DNA from: Defluviitaleaceae bacterium
Lineage (GTDB): Bacteria > Bacillota > Clostridia > Lachnospirales > WQUN01
Assembly (NCBI GenBank): GCA_009780185.1
Contig: WRAN01000003.1
Coordinates: 161,777 to 225,776 of the forward strand
Length of the DNA stretch: 64,000 nucleotides
Reading direction: 5' to 3'
A model generated the notes under the pieces. It worked only from the letters and a program-made list of their open reading frames with translations, searched no databases and had not been told where the DNA came from. Made by a program: the position numbers and the translations under genes. Of this stretch, positions 55,012 to 63,585 are shown piece by piece. Position 1 is the first letter of the stretch; each line of letters opens with the position of its first letter.

Positions 55012-57713
55012 GCTTAAAAGTAACGAATCTTAAATGCAATCACCTAAGAAATCCACTGGGGTACGACTTAAAAGACGGCCCAGCCCTAAGCTGGATAGTA
55101 GAAGGAGGCCACGCCAAGAAGACGAAAATAGAAATATCTCAAAACCAGGACTTTACCGATAATATTTATGAAAAAGAAGACGACCTGGATAGTCTATGCC
55201 ATATTCCTGAAATAAATCTAAAACCCCGTACCCGCTACTACTGGCGTGTAACGGTAAACGGAGCCAGCGAGGTATCATGGTTTGAAACCTCTAAAATAGA
55301 TGAGCCGTGGCAGGCAAAATGGATATCACCAGCAACCGAGCCTACACGTCACCCAACTTTTTTCAAAGAATTTAACTCCGCTAAGCCTGTAATATCAGCA
55401 CGTGCTTATATCTGTGGTCTGGGGTTATATAATCTGCGCATCAATGGTCAAAATGCCACTGACGAGGTTCTTTCCCCCGGCTTATTTGCCTACGATAAGT
55501 GGCTGCAATATCAAACTTATGATATCACCCCCATGATCAGAAGCGGTGATAACTCGATAGCCGTAGATATGGGTAACGGCTGGTACAAAGGCCGTTATGG
55601 TCTTCACCGAGATAATTTCCTATATAGTGATGAGTTTGCATTAATCTGTGAAGTTGTAATTACCTATGAAGATGGCACCCAGGTTATTGCTACGGATACA
55701 TCATGGAAATATCAGCTTTCGACTGTAAAGGATTCGAATATCTTTGATGGGGAATATCGCGACGATACATTAAATCCAGGCGCGGCAATGGACGTAAAGC
55801 TATCTACAGCTACATTTCCGGTACTGGAAGCCAGGCTCAACCCCCCAATTGCCATAATGCATGAGCTAAAACCAATAGAAATTATAAAAACCCCGGCAGG
55901 AGAAACCGTACTAGACTTGGGGCAAAACATGGTGGGCTGGCTTGAGTTCACAAATCGCGCGCCTAAGGGCAGTGAAATACACTTGCAATTCGGGGAAGTG
56001 TTGCAGGGTGGCAATTTCTACCGAGACAATCTTCGCGGTGCGCTATGCGAGTTCAAATATGTAAGCGACGGAGTAGAAAAAAAGGTGCGCCAGCAATTTA
56101 CTTTCTACGGGTTTAGATATGTAAAGCTAACTCAGTGGCACCAAGACGTAAAAGCCGAGGATTTCACCGGTTTAGTAATCTACTCCCAGCTTGAGCAAAC
56201 AGGCTTTATAAAGACCTCTAACGAAAAGGTGAACCGCCTATTTGAAAACACCCTATGGGGTCAACGCGGAAACTTCTTAGATGTACCCACAGACTGCCCA
56301 CAACGTGACGAGCGTATGGGCTGGACCGGAGATGCCCAGGCTTTCTTTGGTACAGCGGCCTTTAATATGGATGTTGCGGCATTTTTTACAAAATATCTCC
56401 ATGATCTATGGATGGAGCAAGAGGCCATGGGCGGAACGGTGCCGGTTGTAATCCCTAAACATGACGTAAAACAAACAGGTTCATGTGCCTGGGGGGATGC
56501 CGCTACCATTATCCCCTGGAATCACTACATCCGCTATGGTGATGCCCGTATTCTAAAGCGCCAATACCCCAGTATGAAGGCATGGGTGGATTATATCCGC
56601 AGTCATGACGCCAAAACCGGAGATACCCGCTTATGGAAAGGTGATTTCCATTTCTGCGACTGGTTGGCTTTGGATGTAGAAGATTCTATAGGCAACCGTT
56701 TTGGCGGGACTGACCGCACGTATCTGGCCAGTTGCTTCTATAGATATTCGTCACTGCTTGTGACTAAAGCGGCTAAAGTGCTGGGGTATACACAGGATGA
56801 AGAGTTCTATGGCAAGCTGACGGAAGAAGTGCGCAGTGCTATCATTAACGAATACGTAACCCCCACCGGAAGACTAGCTGTAAACACTCAAACAGCCTAT
56901 GTTCTGGCACTAATCATGGATATCATCCCAGAAAAATGGCGGCATGAAGCGGCTCATTCTCTTTCACTTAAATTAAAAGAATCTGACTATCATCTTCGCA
57001 CTGGATTTATAGGTACATCATATTTATGCCGGGTGCTTTCTGGTAGCGGAAGCAACAATATCGCCTACCGCTTATTGCTGCAAGAAGACTTCCCAAGCTG
57101 GCTATACCAGGTAAACATGGGTGCCACCACCATATGGGAACGGTGGAATTCCATTCTGCCTGATGGCAGCATAAGCGACACAGGGATGAACTCCCTAAAC
57201 CACTACACATACGGCTCTATAATGGAGTGGGTGTACAGAGATGTAGCCGGGATTGACCCAATTGAGGAGTACCCCGGTTTTAGGAAATTCCGCCTTGCGC
57301 CAAAACCTGATCCGCTACTGGGCAGCATTGAAGCAGAGTACCACTCTGTTGTAGGGATAATAAAAAGCGCCTGGAAGTACGAGAATGGACAAATTCATTA
57401 CAGCTTCACCGTGCCATACGGCTCTACGGCGATTTTGACCCTAGAAGGCGAAGAAAAAGAGCTTCAACCCGGTGAGTACAACTTCAGCTTCCCGGTAATA
57501 GAAAAAGGCATAACCATGGATACCCCAATTCCAGATATATACGAATATCCCAATGCCCAGGCTGAGCTTAAAAAGCTCCCAGGTATGCCTTCCCTCAATA
57601 TGCTTAGGGAAATGGTAGGCCAGAGAAGCCTAGGAGATTTGTGTAAGGAAGGCTTCCTAAGCATAACCGATGAGGAAGAGAAGGAGCTGTTTGCCAGGAT
57701 TATTGGTGAATAG
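55008..57713 (+). CDS. GH78 alpha-L-rhamnosidase (classic RhaB type)
   Basis: The 901 residues contain N-terminal Ig-like and beta-sandwich domains with WISPATEPTRHPTFFKEF, AYICGLGLYNLRING and GNGWYKGRYG. The barrel has the canonical VPTDCPQRDERMGWTGDAQ with the catalytic acid, later MGATTIWERWNS and SLNHYTYGSIMEW. A C-terminal beta domain follows. No signal peptide is seen. AAAGGAGG precedes ATG 55008, which overlaps the kinase stop by 4 bases. It cleaves alpha-L-rhamnosides. With the other GH78 it gives the locus two types of rhamnosidase. Confidence 0.95.
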   Translation: MSLKVTNLKCNHLRNPLGYDLKDGPALSWIVEGGHAKKTKIEISQNQDFTDNIYEKEDDLDSLCHIPEINLKPRTRYYWRVTVNGASEVSWFETSKIDEPWQAKWISPATEPTRHPTFFKEFNSAKPVISARAYICGLGLYNLRINGQNATDEVLSPGLFAYDKWLQYQTYDITPMIRSGDNSIAVDMGNGWYKGRYGLHRDNFLYSDEFALICEVVITYEDGTQVIATDTSWKYQLSTVKDSNIFDGEYRDDTLNPGAAMDVKLSTATFPVLEARLNPPIAIMHELKPIEIIKTPAGETVLDLGQNMVGWLEFTNRAPKGSEIHLQFGEVLQGGNFYRDNLRGALCEFKYVSDGVEKKVRQQFTFYGFRYVKLTQWHQDVKAEDFTGLVIYSQLEQTGFIKTSNEKVNRLFENTLWGQRGNFLDVPTDCPQRDERMGWTGDAQAFFGTAAFNMDVAAFFTKYLHDLWMEQEAMGGTVPVVIPKHDVKQTGSCAWGDAATIIPWNHYIRYGDARILKRQYPSMKAWVDYIRSHDAKTGDTRLWKGDFHFCDWLALDVEDSIGNRFGGTDRTYLASCFYRYSSLLVTKAAKVLGYTQDEEFYGKLTEEVRSAIINEYVTPTGRLAVNTQTAYVLALIMDIIPEKWRHEAAHSLSLKLKESDYHLRTGFIGTSYLCRVLSGSGSNNIAYRLLLQEDFPSWLYQVNMGATTIWERWNSILPDGSISDTGMNSLNHYTYGSIMEWVYRDVAGIDPIEEYPGFRKFRLAPKPDPLLGSIEAEYHSVVGIIKSAWKYENGQIHYSFTVPYGSTAILTLEGEEKELQPGEYNFSFPVIEKGITMDTPIPDIYEYPNAQAELKKLPGMPSLNMLREMVGQRSLGDLCKEGFLSITDEEEKELFARIIGE

Positions 57714-57765
57714 ATCGCTTATGGCCAAAGTATCGGGGCAAACAGAATAATTTTGGAGGTTCAAT

Positions 57766-58413
57766 ATGAAGACAATTGTGGCAATTTATACAGGTAAAGG
57801 CCTGCAAGACCCACTCTCGGCACTTATCAGCCAAATGCTGCCAGGCTTCCGCCAAGTAAGCATAATCGACGATAATATCATAGGCGAGTGCGTAAAGGCT
57901 GGGGAAGTCACTGCCAATGTAAAAAGTCTTTTAAATAAATACTATAAGGCGGCGGTAGATATGGGTGCGGATATTATCCTAAATACATGCTCGTCAGTAG
58001 GGGATGTAGCAGATGCCGCCGCGCCAGCCAGCCCTGTGCCCCTTATCAGGATTGATGAGGCCATGGCAATAAAGGCCGTAGAAAATCACAAGAAAATTGC
58101 GGTGGTGGCTACTCTGCCCACAACTTTAGACCCAACTCTACGCTTTATAAAAGCTAAGGCAAAGTTGGCAGGAAAAGAAATCGAAGCCATAAGCGGCCTA
58201 GCAGAAGGTGCCTTCGATGCCCTGATATCCGGCGACCCAGCAAAGCATGACGAAATAATTAAAAGCACAGTAGAAAAACTAGCCAAAGAAAACGCCGATT
58301 GCATTGTACTAGCCCAGGCCAGCATGATGCGTATGGAAAAAGCTCTTAACGACTTAGTAGATATCCCTGTATACGCAAGCCCTCCGCTATGTTTTGAGGC
58401 CCTAGCAAAATGA
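57766..58413 (+). CDS. Asp/Glu/hydantoin racemase-superfamily protein
   Basis: The 215 residues have the two-domain racemase fold with LNTCSSVGD, where the first active Cys lies, and IVLAQASMMRM in place of the usual second Cys motif (the second Cys appears to be Ala/Ser here). That makes a normal two-base racemase uncertain, and a decarboxylase- or isomerase-like role is possible. TTGGAGG precedes the ATG. It overlaps the BKACE gene by 4 bases and so probably shares its pathway. Confidence 0.8.
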   Translation: MKTIVAIYTGKGLQDPLSALISQMLPGFRQVSIIDDNIIGECVKAGEVTANVKSLLNKYYKAAVDMGADIILNTCSSVGDVADAAAPASPVPLIRIDEAMAIKAVENHKKIAVVATLPTTLDPTLRFIKAKAKLAGKEIEAISGLAEGAFDALISGDPAKHDEIIKSTVEKLAKENADCIVLAQASMMRMEKALNDLVDIPVYASPPLCFEALAK

Positions 58414-59207
58414 ACAAAGTAATAATATCCGTAGCCCCGGTATCAGCCACCCCGCATCCGATTAATATCCATGCCCTGGCAGAAGAAGTAGCCGAGTGTG
58501 CCAAGGCTGGGGCCGCCATGGTACATCTGCATGTACGGGATCAAAACGGTTACCTCACAGATAATACATCGGAGTTTAACGCGTGCCTGGATGCTATACG
58601 CCGCCGTTCAGATATAGTGCTGCAAGGAAGCACCGGAGGGGTATCAGATATGGATATCCACCAGCGCTGCGCCCCGCTATATCTGCCATTGGTTGAGACT
58701 TGTAGCCTAAACGTAGGGTCTGTAAATCTAGGCAAGGCAGTGTATGTGAACCCGATAGAAGATGTTGAAACCTGTGTTCAAATCTTAAAGCAGCAAAATA
58801 AAATGCCCGAAATCGAAGTATTCGAGTTGGGCATGATAGATGCGGCACGCAGGCTTGACGCCAAATTAGGGCTTCCCCGGCCTATGGTGATGAATATCGT
58901 AGTTGGTCATGAAGGTGGTGCCCCGGCTACCGCCAACGCCCTTACGGCTATGTGGCAGTATCTTGCGCCTGGGGATGGCTTATGGGGTTTTACCCATGCC
59001 CACCGCCAAGATTTTGGGTTAATGGCCTGTGCTCTGGGTCTTGGGGCTAGGCTTGTACGGATTGGGTTTGAGGATAGTGCATATATAAATGGAAGACTGG
59101 TATCAAATAATGTTTCATTGGTTACTGCGTTGGTGGGCCTTATAGATGCTATGGGGTTGGAAGTTGCGACGGCGGAAGATGCCAGGGGGATGTTGGGTTT
59201 GTTATAG
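58410..59207 (+). CDS. BKACE-family enzyme (beta-keto acid cleavage, DUF849)
   Basis: The 265 residues form the zinc-dependent TIM barrel of the family named for 3-keto-5-aminohexanoate cleavage: MVHLHVRD carries the zinc His pair and LQGSTGG follows. VVGHEGGAP and RIGFEDS are further conserved parts. These enzymes exchange a beta-keto acid with acetyl-CoA. In this sugar locus, next to a racemase-like gene, the substrate is probably a sugar-derived keto acid. It overlaps the upstream gene (ATGA) and ends at a strong terminator. Confidence 0.88.
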   Translation: MNKVIISVAPVSATPHPINIHALAEEVAECAKAGAAMVHLHVRDQNGYLTDNTSEFNACLDAIRRRSDIVLQGSTGGVSDMDIHQRCAPLYLPLVETCSLNVGSVNLGKAVYVNPIEDVETCVQILKQQNKMPEIEVFELGMIDAARRLDAKLGLPRPMVMNIVVGHEGGAPATANALTAMWQYLAPGDGLWGFTHAHRQDFGLMACALGLGARLVRIGFEDSAYINGRLVSNNVSLVTALVGLIDAMGLEVATAEDARGMLGLL

Positions 59208-59232
59208 TATTTATGTTCTGTTATTTTTATTG

Positions 59233-59275
59233 AAAAGAGCTGTTCTGCTAAGTAAAAGCAGGACAGCTCTTTTTT
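59233..59275. terminator. Bidirectional terminator ending the glycan locus
   Basis: AAGAGCTGTTCTGC pairs with GCAGGACAGCTCTT (one G-U) and is followed by a T-run. The A-run on the left side makes it usable for the leftward lipoprotein gene too. Confidence 0.9.
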
Positions 59276-59289
59276 AATATGCTTGGCGA

Positions 59290-60597
59290 TTATTTCAAGT
59301 GAATGCGATAAAACACTATTGTTGAATCATCATAAACGCTTAGCCATCCAAATTGGTTTCCCGACATTCTAATGTTTGACCTGAGTCCATTGGATAGCGA
59401 GTTCACATCAACATAGAGAAATTCTCTAGTTTGCAAATTATACGCGATTATATTTTCAGTTGTTACGATAAAAATGAACTCATCTTCTATAGCTGAGAAA
59501 ATGATATCGTTTACTGGTGTAACATGCGGAATTGTTACACTCCAATTGTCATCTAAATGTACAATGCGCCCAGTCATTGCTCTTGGATTATCAACAGAGT
59601 AATAATTATAAACAAGAATACCATTTCTGCCGTTTATATACGTAATACTGTCGTCCATGTGAAGTATGCGTTCATGGATTCTGGACTCAAAGCAAAAGAA
59701 ATATAGCTTGCTTTCGCCGCCAAAATCCAAATGCTCTCCATCTAAAGTAATGACTTGAAAGTATATTCCATGGCTGTCGGCTGTTGCATATATTGGGATT
59801 CTGCCAGTCATAAGCATGTCTTCATCTACAGTAAAGTCATACCTAACTACTTCAGTAAAGCGCATACGGGGGTCATCATATCTTATATAACCCAATACAT
59901 ATGAATTATCCTCAATATAATTTAGGATGATGTACTCATCTGAATATGATATAAATGGGTGTCTTGGGCTTTCGCACTGCCAAGTATCTGGTCTTCGTTC
60001 ATACGGTGAAGTGCTCACCCGGGAGCTATCATCAATACGCCAAGGTATAGTTATTAGTCTGCTCCAAATATGTCCATTCATCGGACGTGATTCGACATAA
60101 TACAAAGTCGTAATGTTTCGTTCATGGTTAAATCTTATATAATGTGCAAAATCAATGCCGCCAAAAGGACGCGCACCCGAAGCATACATCATTAAATCTA
60201 TATATCTATCTGTATAGTTTATCTGTGATATAAATGTATATGGGCGACTATTCTCAAGACTATTGTCAAGCATGGTCTCATGGGATATTGCAAGGGTATA
60301 TATATGCCCGTCTCTAAAGGCTACCAAATCTATAATGCTTTCATAAAAAAGGTTTACTGTTAGAGGGGCGTTATTATCCAAAGCCTCCCATGTCATATAT
60401 GGTACAAAAGTTACCTCTCTTACAAATGGAGGCTTTTGCTTGAACAAAAACTCACTATCTAAAATCATCCTGTCTACGACCCAGTCGGCAAATGCATCAT
60501 CATCCGAGGGTGCAGCAGCATTGCTGCCGCACCCTTGGAAAATCATAATTATGCATAACGCGAATGGTATAAAGAATAATTTCTTTACACTTACCAT
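59290..60597 (-). CDS. Lipoprotein of unknown function, beta-propeller-like
   Basis: The 435 residues start with a lipoprotein signal (CIIMIFQGCGS, Cys about residue 23). The rest is rich in beta strands and aromatic residues, with repeated short motifs such as ILNYIEDNSYVLGYI and IVTTENIIAYNL, suggesting a propeller-like or WD-like exported domain. I recognise no family. ATG 60597 overlaps the C39-like gene's stop (ATGGTAA), so the two are translationally coupled and probably act together at the cell surface. Confidence 0.75.
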   Translation of the reverse strand: MVSVKKLFFIPFALCIIMIFQGCGSNAAAPSDDDAFADWVVDRMILDSEFLFKQKPPFVREVTFVPYMTWEALDNNAPLTVNLFYESIIDLVAFRDGHIYTLAISHETMLDNSLENSRPYTFISQINYTDRYIDLMMYASGARPFGGIDFAHYIRFNHERNITTLYYVESRPMNGHIWSRLITIPWRIDDSSRVSTSPYERRPDTWQCESPRHPFISYSDEYIILNYIEDNSYVLGYIRYDDPRMRFTEVVRYDFTVDEDMLMTGRIPIYATADSHGIYFQVITLDGEHLDFGGESKLYFFCFESRIHERILHMDDSITYINGRNGILVYNYYSVDNPRAMTGRIVHLDDNWSVTIPHVTPVNDIIFSAIEDEFIFIVTTENIIAYNLQTREFLYVDVNSLSNGLRSNIRMSGNQFGWLSVYDDSTIVFYRIHLK

Positions 60598-61481
60598 GAT
60601 GCCCTGCCAACCATCCAATCTTGGTGCAAGCGATTAGTGACATGCGCATTGAATAAAGTATTGACGTTGTACCATCTATTGCCTAAACCTGGGCCATGTG
60701 GATCAGTTATCCTTATTGAGCCAATCCAATCCAATGAACCACCCCATGCTGGCGCCGCTTGCGCAAGATCGTATCCGCTTACGTTTACAATGTGACCTTC
60801 CACGCTATAAGGGAATGCGGGAATACCCATTGTTCTGATTGTTATTAATGCAGGCTGCCGTCTATCAATAGAGAATCGCACTTGATCAACCCATTCATTT
60901 CGCACACGACTCATGTGGCTATGTGTGTATCTAGCATTAGTATGATCATTAACCACTGAACCTACAACATGAACGTCAGAGCCGTTGTGCGTTGTCCTTA
61001 TGTCTGTAGCTAAATCGGACTGTGATGCTGCGCTATTATTTCGAAAATGGATTACTTGCCTAGCAGTTGCCGGTCCGCACCAGTAAGGACGCTCCTGCTG
61101 GAAAACAGGCACATTAATGGTATGGGAGATAGGGCCGCGTTGAGCTCTTGAATAGAGCTCTGCTTCATATGCTAAAAATTCTTGAAACTCTGCTTCGCGC
61201 GCCTCAATATTCGCAATATTTACGGGGCATTGTGCTAATAGCCTGTCCAGCTCTTGTACTACAGCATAATCTGACCAGTCTATTTCTGATAACTCCAATC
61301 TTACTGACTCACCCAGTAAGGCTTCTAGGTCTAATTCTGCATTTGTATTGCAGAAAAAACATCCATCATGAGCATGATTTTCTTCTGGCATAAATTGCTC
61401 GAGGTCGTTAGCTAAAACAAAGATTGTAGCACTGAAAACGAATGCCAGTACAAGAAAAAAGCTTACTAGTTTCTTTGTCAT
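60591..61481 (-). CDS. Secreted C39-like papain-fold cysteine protease
   Basis: The 296 residues have a signal peptide (about 1-24, ending VLA). An N-terminal segment with HAHDGCFFC could bind metal or form a disulphide. The protease domain is of Peptidase_C39_2 type: YWCGPATARQ holds the active Cys, GHIVNVSGYD the His, and ITDPHGPG the Asp. It is separate from any ABC exporter, so it is a free secreted protease or peptide-processing enzyme. It diverges from an HTH-TPR regulator and is coupled to the lipoprotein gene. Confidence 0.85.
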   Translation of the reverse strand: MTKKLVSFFLVLAFVFSATIFVLANDLEQFMPEENHAHDGCFFCNTNAELDLEALLGESVRLELSEIDWSDYAVVQELDRLLAQCPVNIANIEAREAEFQEFLAYEAELYSRAQRGPISHTINVPVFQQERPYWCGPATARQVIHFRNNSAASQSDLATDIRTTHNGSDVHVVGSVVNDHTNARYTHSHMSRVRNEWVDQVRFSIDRRQPALITIRTMGIPAFPYSVEGHIVNVSGYDLAQAAPAWGGSLDWIGSIRITDPHGPGLGNRWYNVNTLFNAHVTNRLHQDWMVGRASW

Positions 61482-61798
61482 CTAAATCGCTCCTTTTAAT
61501 TAAAGAAATTATTTCTCCGCATTTTACACGCAATATGCATCAACGCTAGAATATTAATGCATGGAGAAATACACCATATTTACCAATTCTTTCAAGAATT
61601 GATTTGATTATATTTCTTCTCTGATTCATTTGTCAACTACTTTTCGACAAAAATATTCCAAAAAATGAGAAGGTGCAGTAAATATTAACTTTTAATACAT
61701 GTATTGACATTTATCTTCTTGGTGTTTATGATGCATAAAAAATAATGTTGAAATTTGAATAACTCTGTCATATAAATCGCTATAGTGAGGTGGATATT
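61482..61798. promoter_or_regulatory. Divergent intergenic region with several palindromes
   Basis: This 317-base gene-free stretch holds three inverted repeats. AGAAAT-T-ATTTCT is at 61504-61516, CAATTCTT-TC-AAGAATTG (perfect, 18 bp) at 61584-61601, and TTTGTC-N11-GACAAA at 61629-61651. These are candidate operators for the adjacent HTH-TPR regulator or others. The rightward promoter lies at 61704-61732. Confidence 0.5.
61704..61732 (+). promoter_or_regulatory. Strong predicted sigma-A promoter of the HTH-TPR regulator
   Basis: TTGACA (61704-61709), 17 bases, TATGAT (61727-61732); the untranslated leader is about 60 bases. Confidence 0.75.
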
Positions 61799-63091
61799 AT
61801 GGCAACACTGTCTGTGGGAGAAAAGTTATTTATTCTAAGAACGCATCATGGTATAAGTGAGAATGAGTTTGGTAGCATAGCAGGTACGGATTCACAAATT
61901 GTTAAGGCGGTGGAAAGAGGCGAAATTGCTTATACGGAAGTGCAAGAAAGAAGATTAAGAAAGCGCTTGCGTTTGGAAGGACTCCCCTTATCAAAGGAAG
62001 AATGTGCTGTATCTAAGGAGGATCTTTACCGCTGTCGTGATTTTATTAGGGGCGGAAATTTAACTGAGGCTAGAAAGATATATGAAAGTATGGTCAATAT
62101 TAGTTATTTAGAGCCCTGTGATCCTGATATGGTTTTATTGTTTAGGATGTTTGAGGCGCAGATGTTGATTGCTGAAGGTGACTATGACACTGCTAAAGAT
62201 AAGCTTGATGATGCCCGAGATTATATGGACAGGGCGAATAAGGAAAATCGATATCATTATAACTATAGCTTGGGGCTTCTTGGTTGTTTTCAAGGGGATT
62301 ATGATAGCGGAACGGCATTTTTTGAAAAGGCATATGAAATACTGAATGATAACAAAGATATTTTGCCGGAAGATGATGTGAGGCTTTACTATAATATAAC
62401 GATGTGTTATACGTATATTGGAAAACCATATAAGGCTATATTTTTCACAGATAAGACATTGCGGATGTATCCGGAAGACAGGAAGGTAAATCACCATCTT
62501 AACTTGGGTATTGGTCTTGCGATTAACTATATTAAAGTGAACAGACTGTCTGAAGCTGAAAAGCTATTTGATAAACATATGGTAAAGGCTAAAAGTACGA
62601 AAGATGGAGTTTATATCGGTCGTGTTTCATTTGGCCTTGGCTATTTATTCGAGATAAGAGAAAATTGGGATTTAGCTATAGATTATTTTAATCAAGCTCT
62701 AAAATATCTACCAAAGGATACAGATAACTATTTTGCGTCTCTGTTTCATAAGATTTGCTGTATTATAAAGAATAAAAAGTTTTCTAGCGCAGAGCGTGAG
62801 ATAAATAAAGCACAGGATTTATGCAGCACTAATGAGCTGTGGATAATATATTTTGAGGCTATAGAGTATTATCTTGCTCTTAGCCGCCGCATGGCTACTC
62901 CGAATGAGGTTGCATGTAAATATATAGAAGTTGTAGCAATACCACATTTTCGTCAAAATCATGATCATTTTATTGCCCTTGAGTTTTGTAAACTTCTTTC
63001 GCGACATTATGACAAAATAGTTCAATCTAAGAAGGCTTCGAAGATTAAAAGTGTAATTAATGATATTTATGAATGGATTTTTTGTTGGTAA
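61799..63091 (+). CDS. HTH-TPR regulator, candidate RRNPP peptide receptor
   Basis: The 430 residues start with a helix-turn-helix of XRE type (about 5-60, KLFILRTHHGISENEFGSIA). About eight helical repeat units of TPR character follow from residue 75 to the end (for example SLGLLGCFQGDYDSGTAFFE and DLAIDYFNQALKYLPKD). This is the architecture of PlcR, NprR and AimR-type regulators, which bind a re-imported signalling peptide in the TPR groove. GAGGTGG precedes ATG 61799. A small secreted peptide gene follows after 17 bases, the usual partner arrangement. Confidence 0.8.
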   Translation: MATLSVGEKLFILRTHHGISENEFGSIAGTDSQIVKAVERGEIAYTEVQERRLRKRLRLEGLPLSKEECAVSKEDLYRCRDFIRGGNLTEARKIYESMVNISYLEPCDPDMVLLFRMFEAQMLIAEGDYDTAKDKLDDARDYMDRANKENRYHYNYSLGLLGCFQGDYDSGTAFFEKAYEILNDNKDILPEDDVRLYYNITMCYTYIGKPYKAIFFTDKTLRMYPEDRKVNHHLNLGIGLAINYIKVNRLSEAEKLFDKHMVKAKSTKDGVYIGRVSFGLGYLFEIRENWDLAIDYFNQALKYLPKDTDNYFASLFHKICCIIKNKKFSSAEREINKAQDLCSTNELWIIYFEAIEYYLALSRRMATPNEVACKYIEVVAIPHFRQNHDHFIALEFCKLLSRHYDKIVQSKKASKIKSVINDIYEWIFCW

Positions 63092-63108
63092 TGAAAGGTG
63101 GTTGAAAT

Positions 63109-63309
63109 ATGAAAAGAAAATTAATCGCTGTAGCAATCACCTTAGTTCTAGTGCTGAGCGCTATAGTACCTGTTTATGCGGGTCCATGCGAAGGAGGTAC
63201 TGAACCACCACTAATAAGACCTCCTCAAGGGCGAGCTATCGCACTGCCTATAAGTATTGAATATTGCAACTGCAATACACCCTTATGTGAATGTGATTTG
63301 TCAGAATAA
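63109..63309 (+). CDS. Small secreted Cys-rich peptide, candidate signalling propeptide
   Basis: The 66 residues begin with a Sec signal peptide (about 1-24, cleavage after VYA). The predicted mature part is 42 residues, Pro-rich in the middle, with five Cys, four of them in a tight CNC-N4-CEC pattern (YCNCNTPLCECD). AAAGGTGG precedes the ATG. It follows the HTH-TPR regulator by 17 bases on the same strand, and a terminator lies behind it. Size, secretion and place fit an RRNPP propeptide. The Cys pattern instead could mean a metal-binding or disulphide-bonded microprotein. Confidence 0.65.
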   Translation: MKRKLIAVAITLVLVLSAIVPVYAGPCEGGTEPPLIRPPQGRAIALPISIEYCNCNTPLCECDLSE

Positions 63310-63339
63310 ATTCATCCAAACCAAAAGCGCGAAAAAACG

Positions 63340-63371
63340 CATATGCCATCTCAGTTATCAGATGGCATATG
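63340..63371. other. Perfect 12-bp hairpin after the peptide gene
   Basis: CATATGCCATCT (63340-63351) pairs with AGATGGCATATG (63360-63371) around an 8-base loop, without a T-run. It may protect the 3' end of the peptide mRNA. Confidence 0.6.
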
Positions 63372-63377
63372 TATAAG

Positions 63378-63426
63378 AGAAGCCATTATGTTAAGTTTTA
63401 TTACTTAGCGTGATGGCTTCTTTTTT
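63378..63426 (+). terminator. Rho-independent terminator after regulator-peptide unit
   Basis: GAAGCCAT and ATGGCTTC pair, with further TAAG/CTTA pairing inside, and are followed by TTTTTT. Confidence 0.75.
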
Positions 63427-63467
63427 GCGTATTGTGTGGAATAATGCAAAAAGATAAATAAAAATGC

Positions 63468-63496
63468 TTGTAGTTAAAATGCTAATGTGGTAAAAT
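63468..63496 (+). promoter_or_regulatory. Predicted promoter of the right-edge surface protein gene
   Basis: TTGTAG (63468-63473), 17 bases, TAAAAT (63491-63496). Transcription would start near 63503, just before the tandem hairpins. Confidence 0.6.
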
Positions 63497-63508
63497 CATC
63501 AAAATTGC

Positions 63509-63548
63509 AAAGAGGCGTGCCTCTTTAGCTTTGCCCGCAGGGCAAAGC
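63509..63548 (+). promoter_or_regulatory. Two tandem perfect hairpins in a 5' untranslated leader
   Basis: AAAGAGGC-GT-GCCTCTTT (63509-63526) is followed after one base by GCTTTGCCC-GCA-GGGCAAAGC (63528-63548). There is no T-run. They lie about 38 bases before ATG 63586 and may set mRNA stability or act as a cis-regulator. Confidence 0.55.
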
Positions 63549-63585
63549 CAAAATCAACGCTTCCTTGCCAACAAAGGAGGAAATG

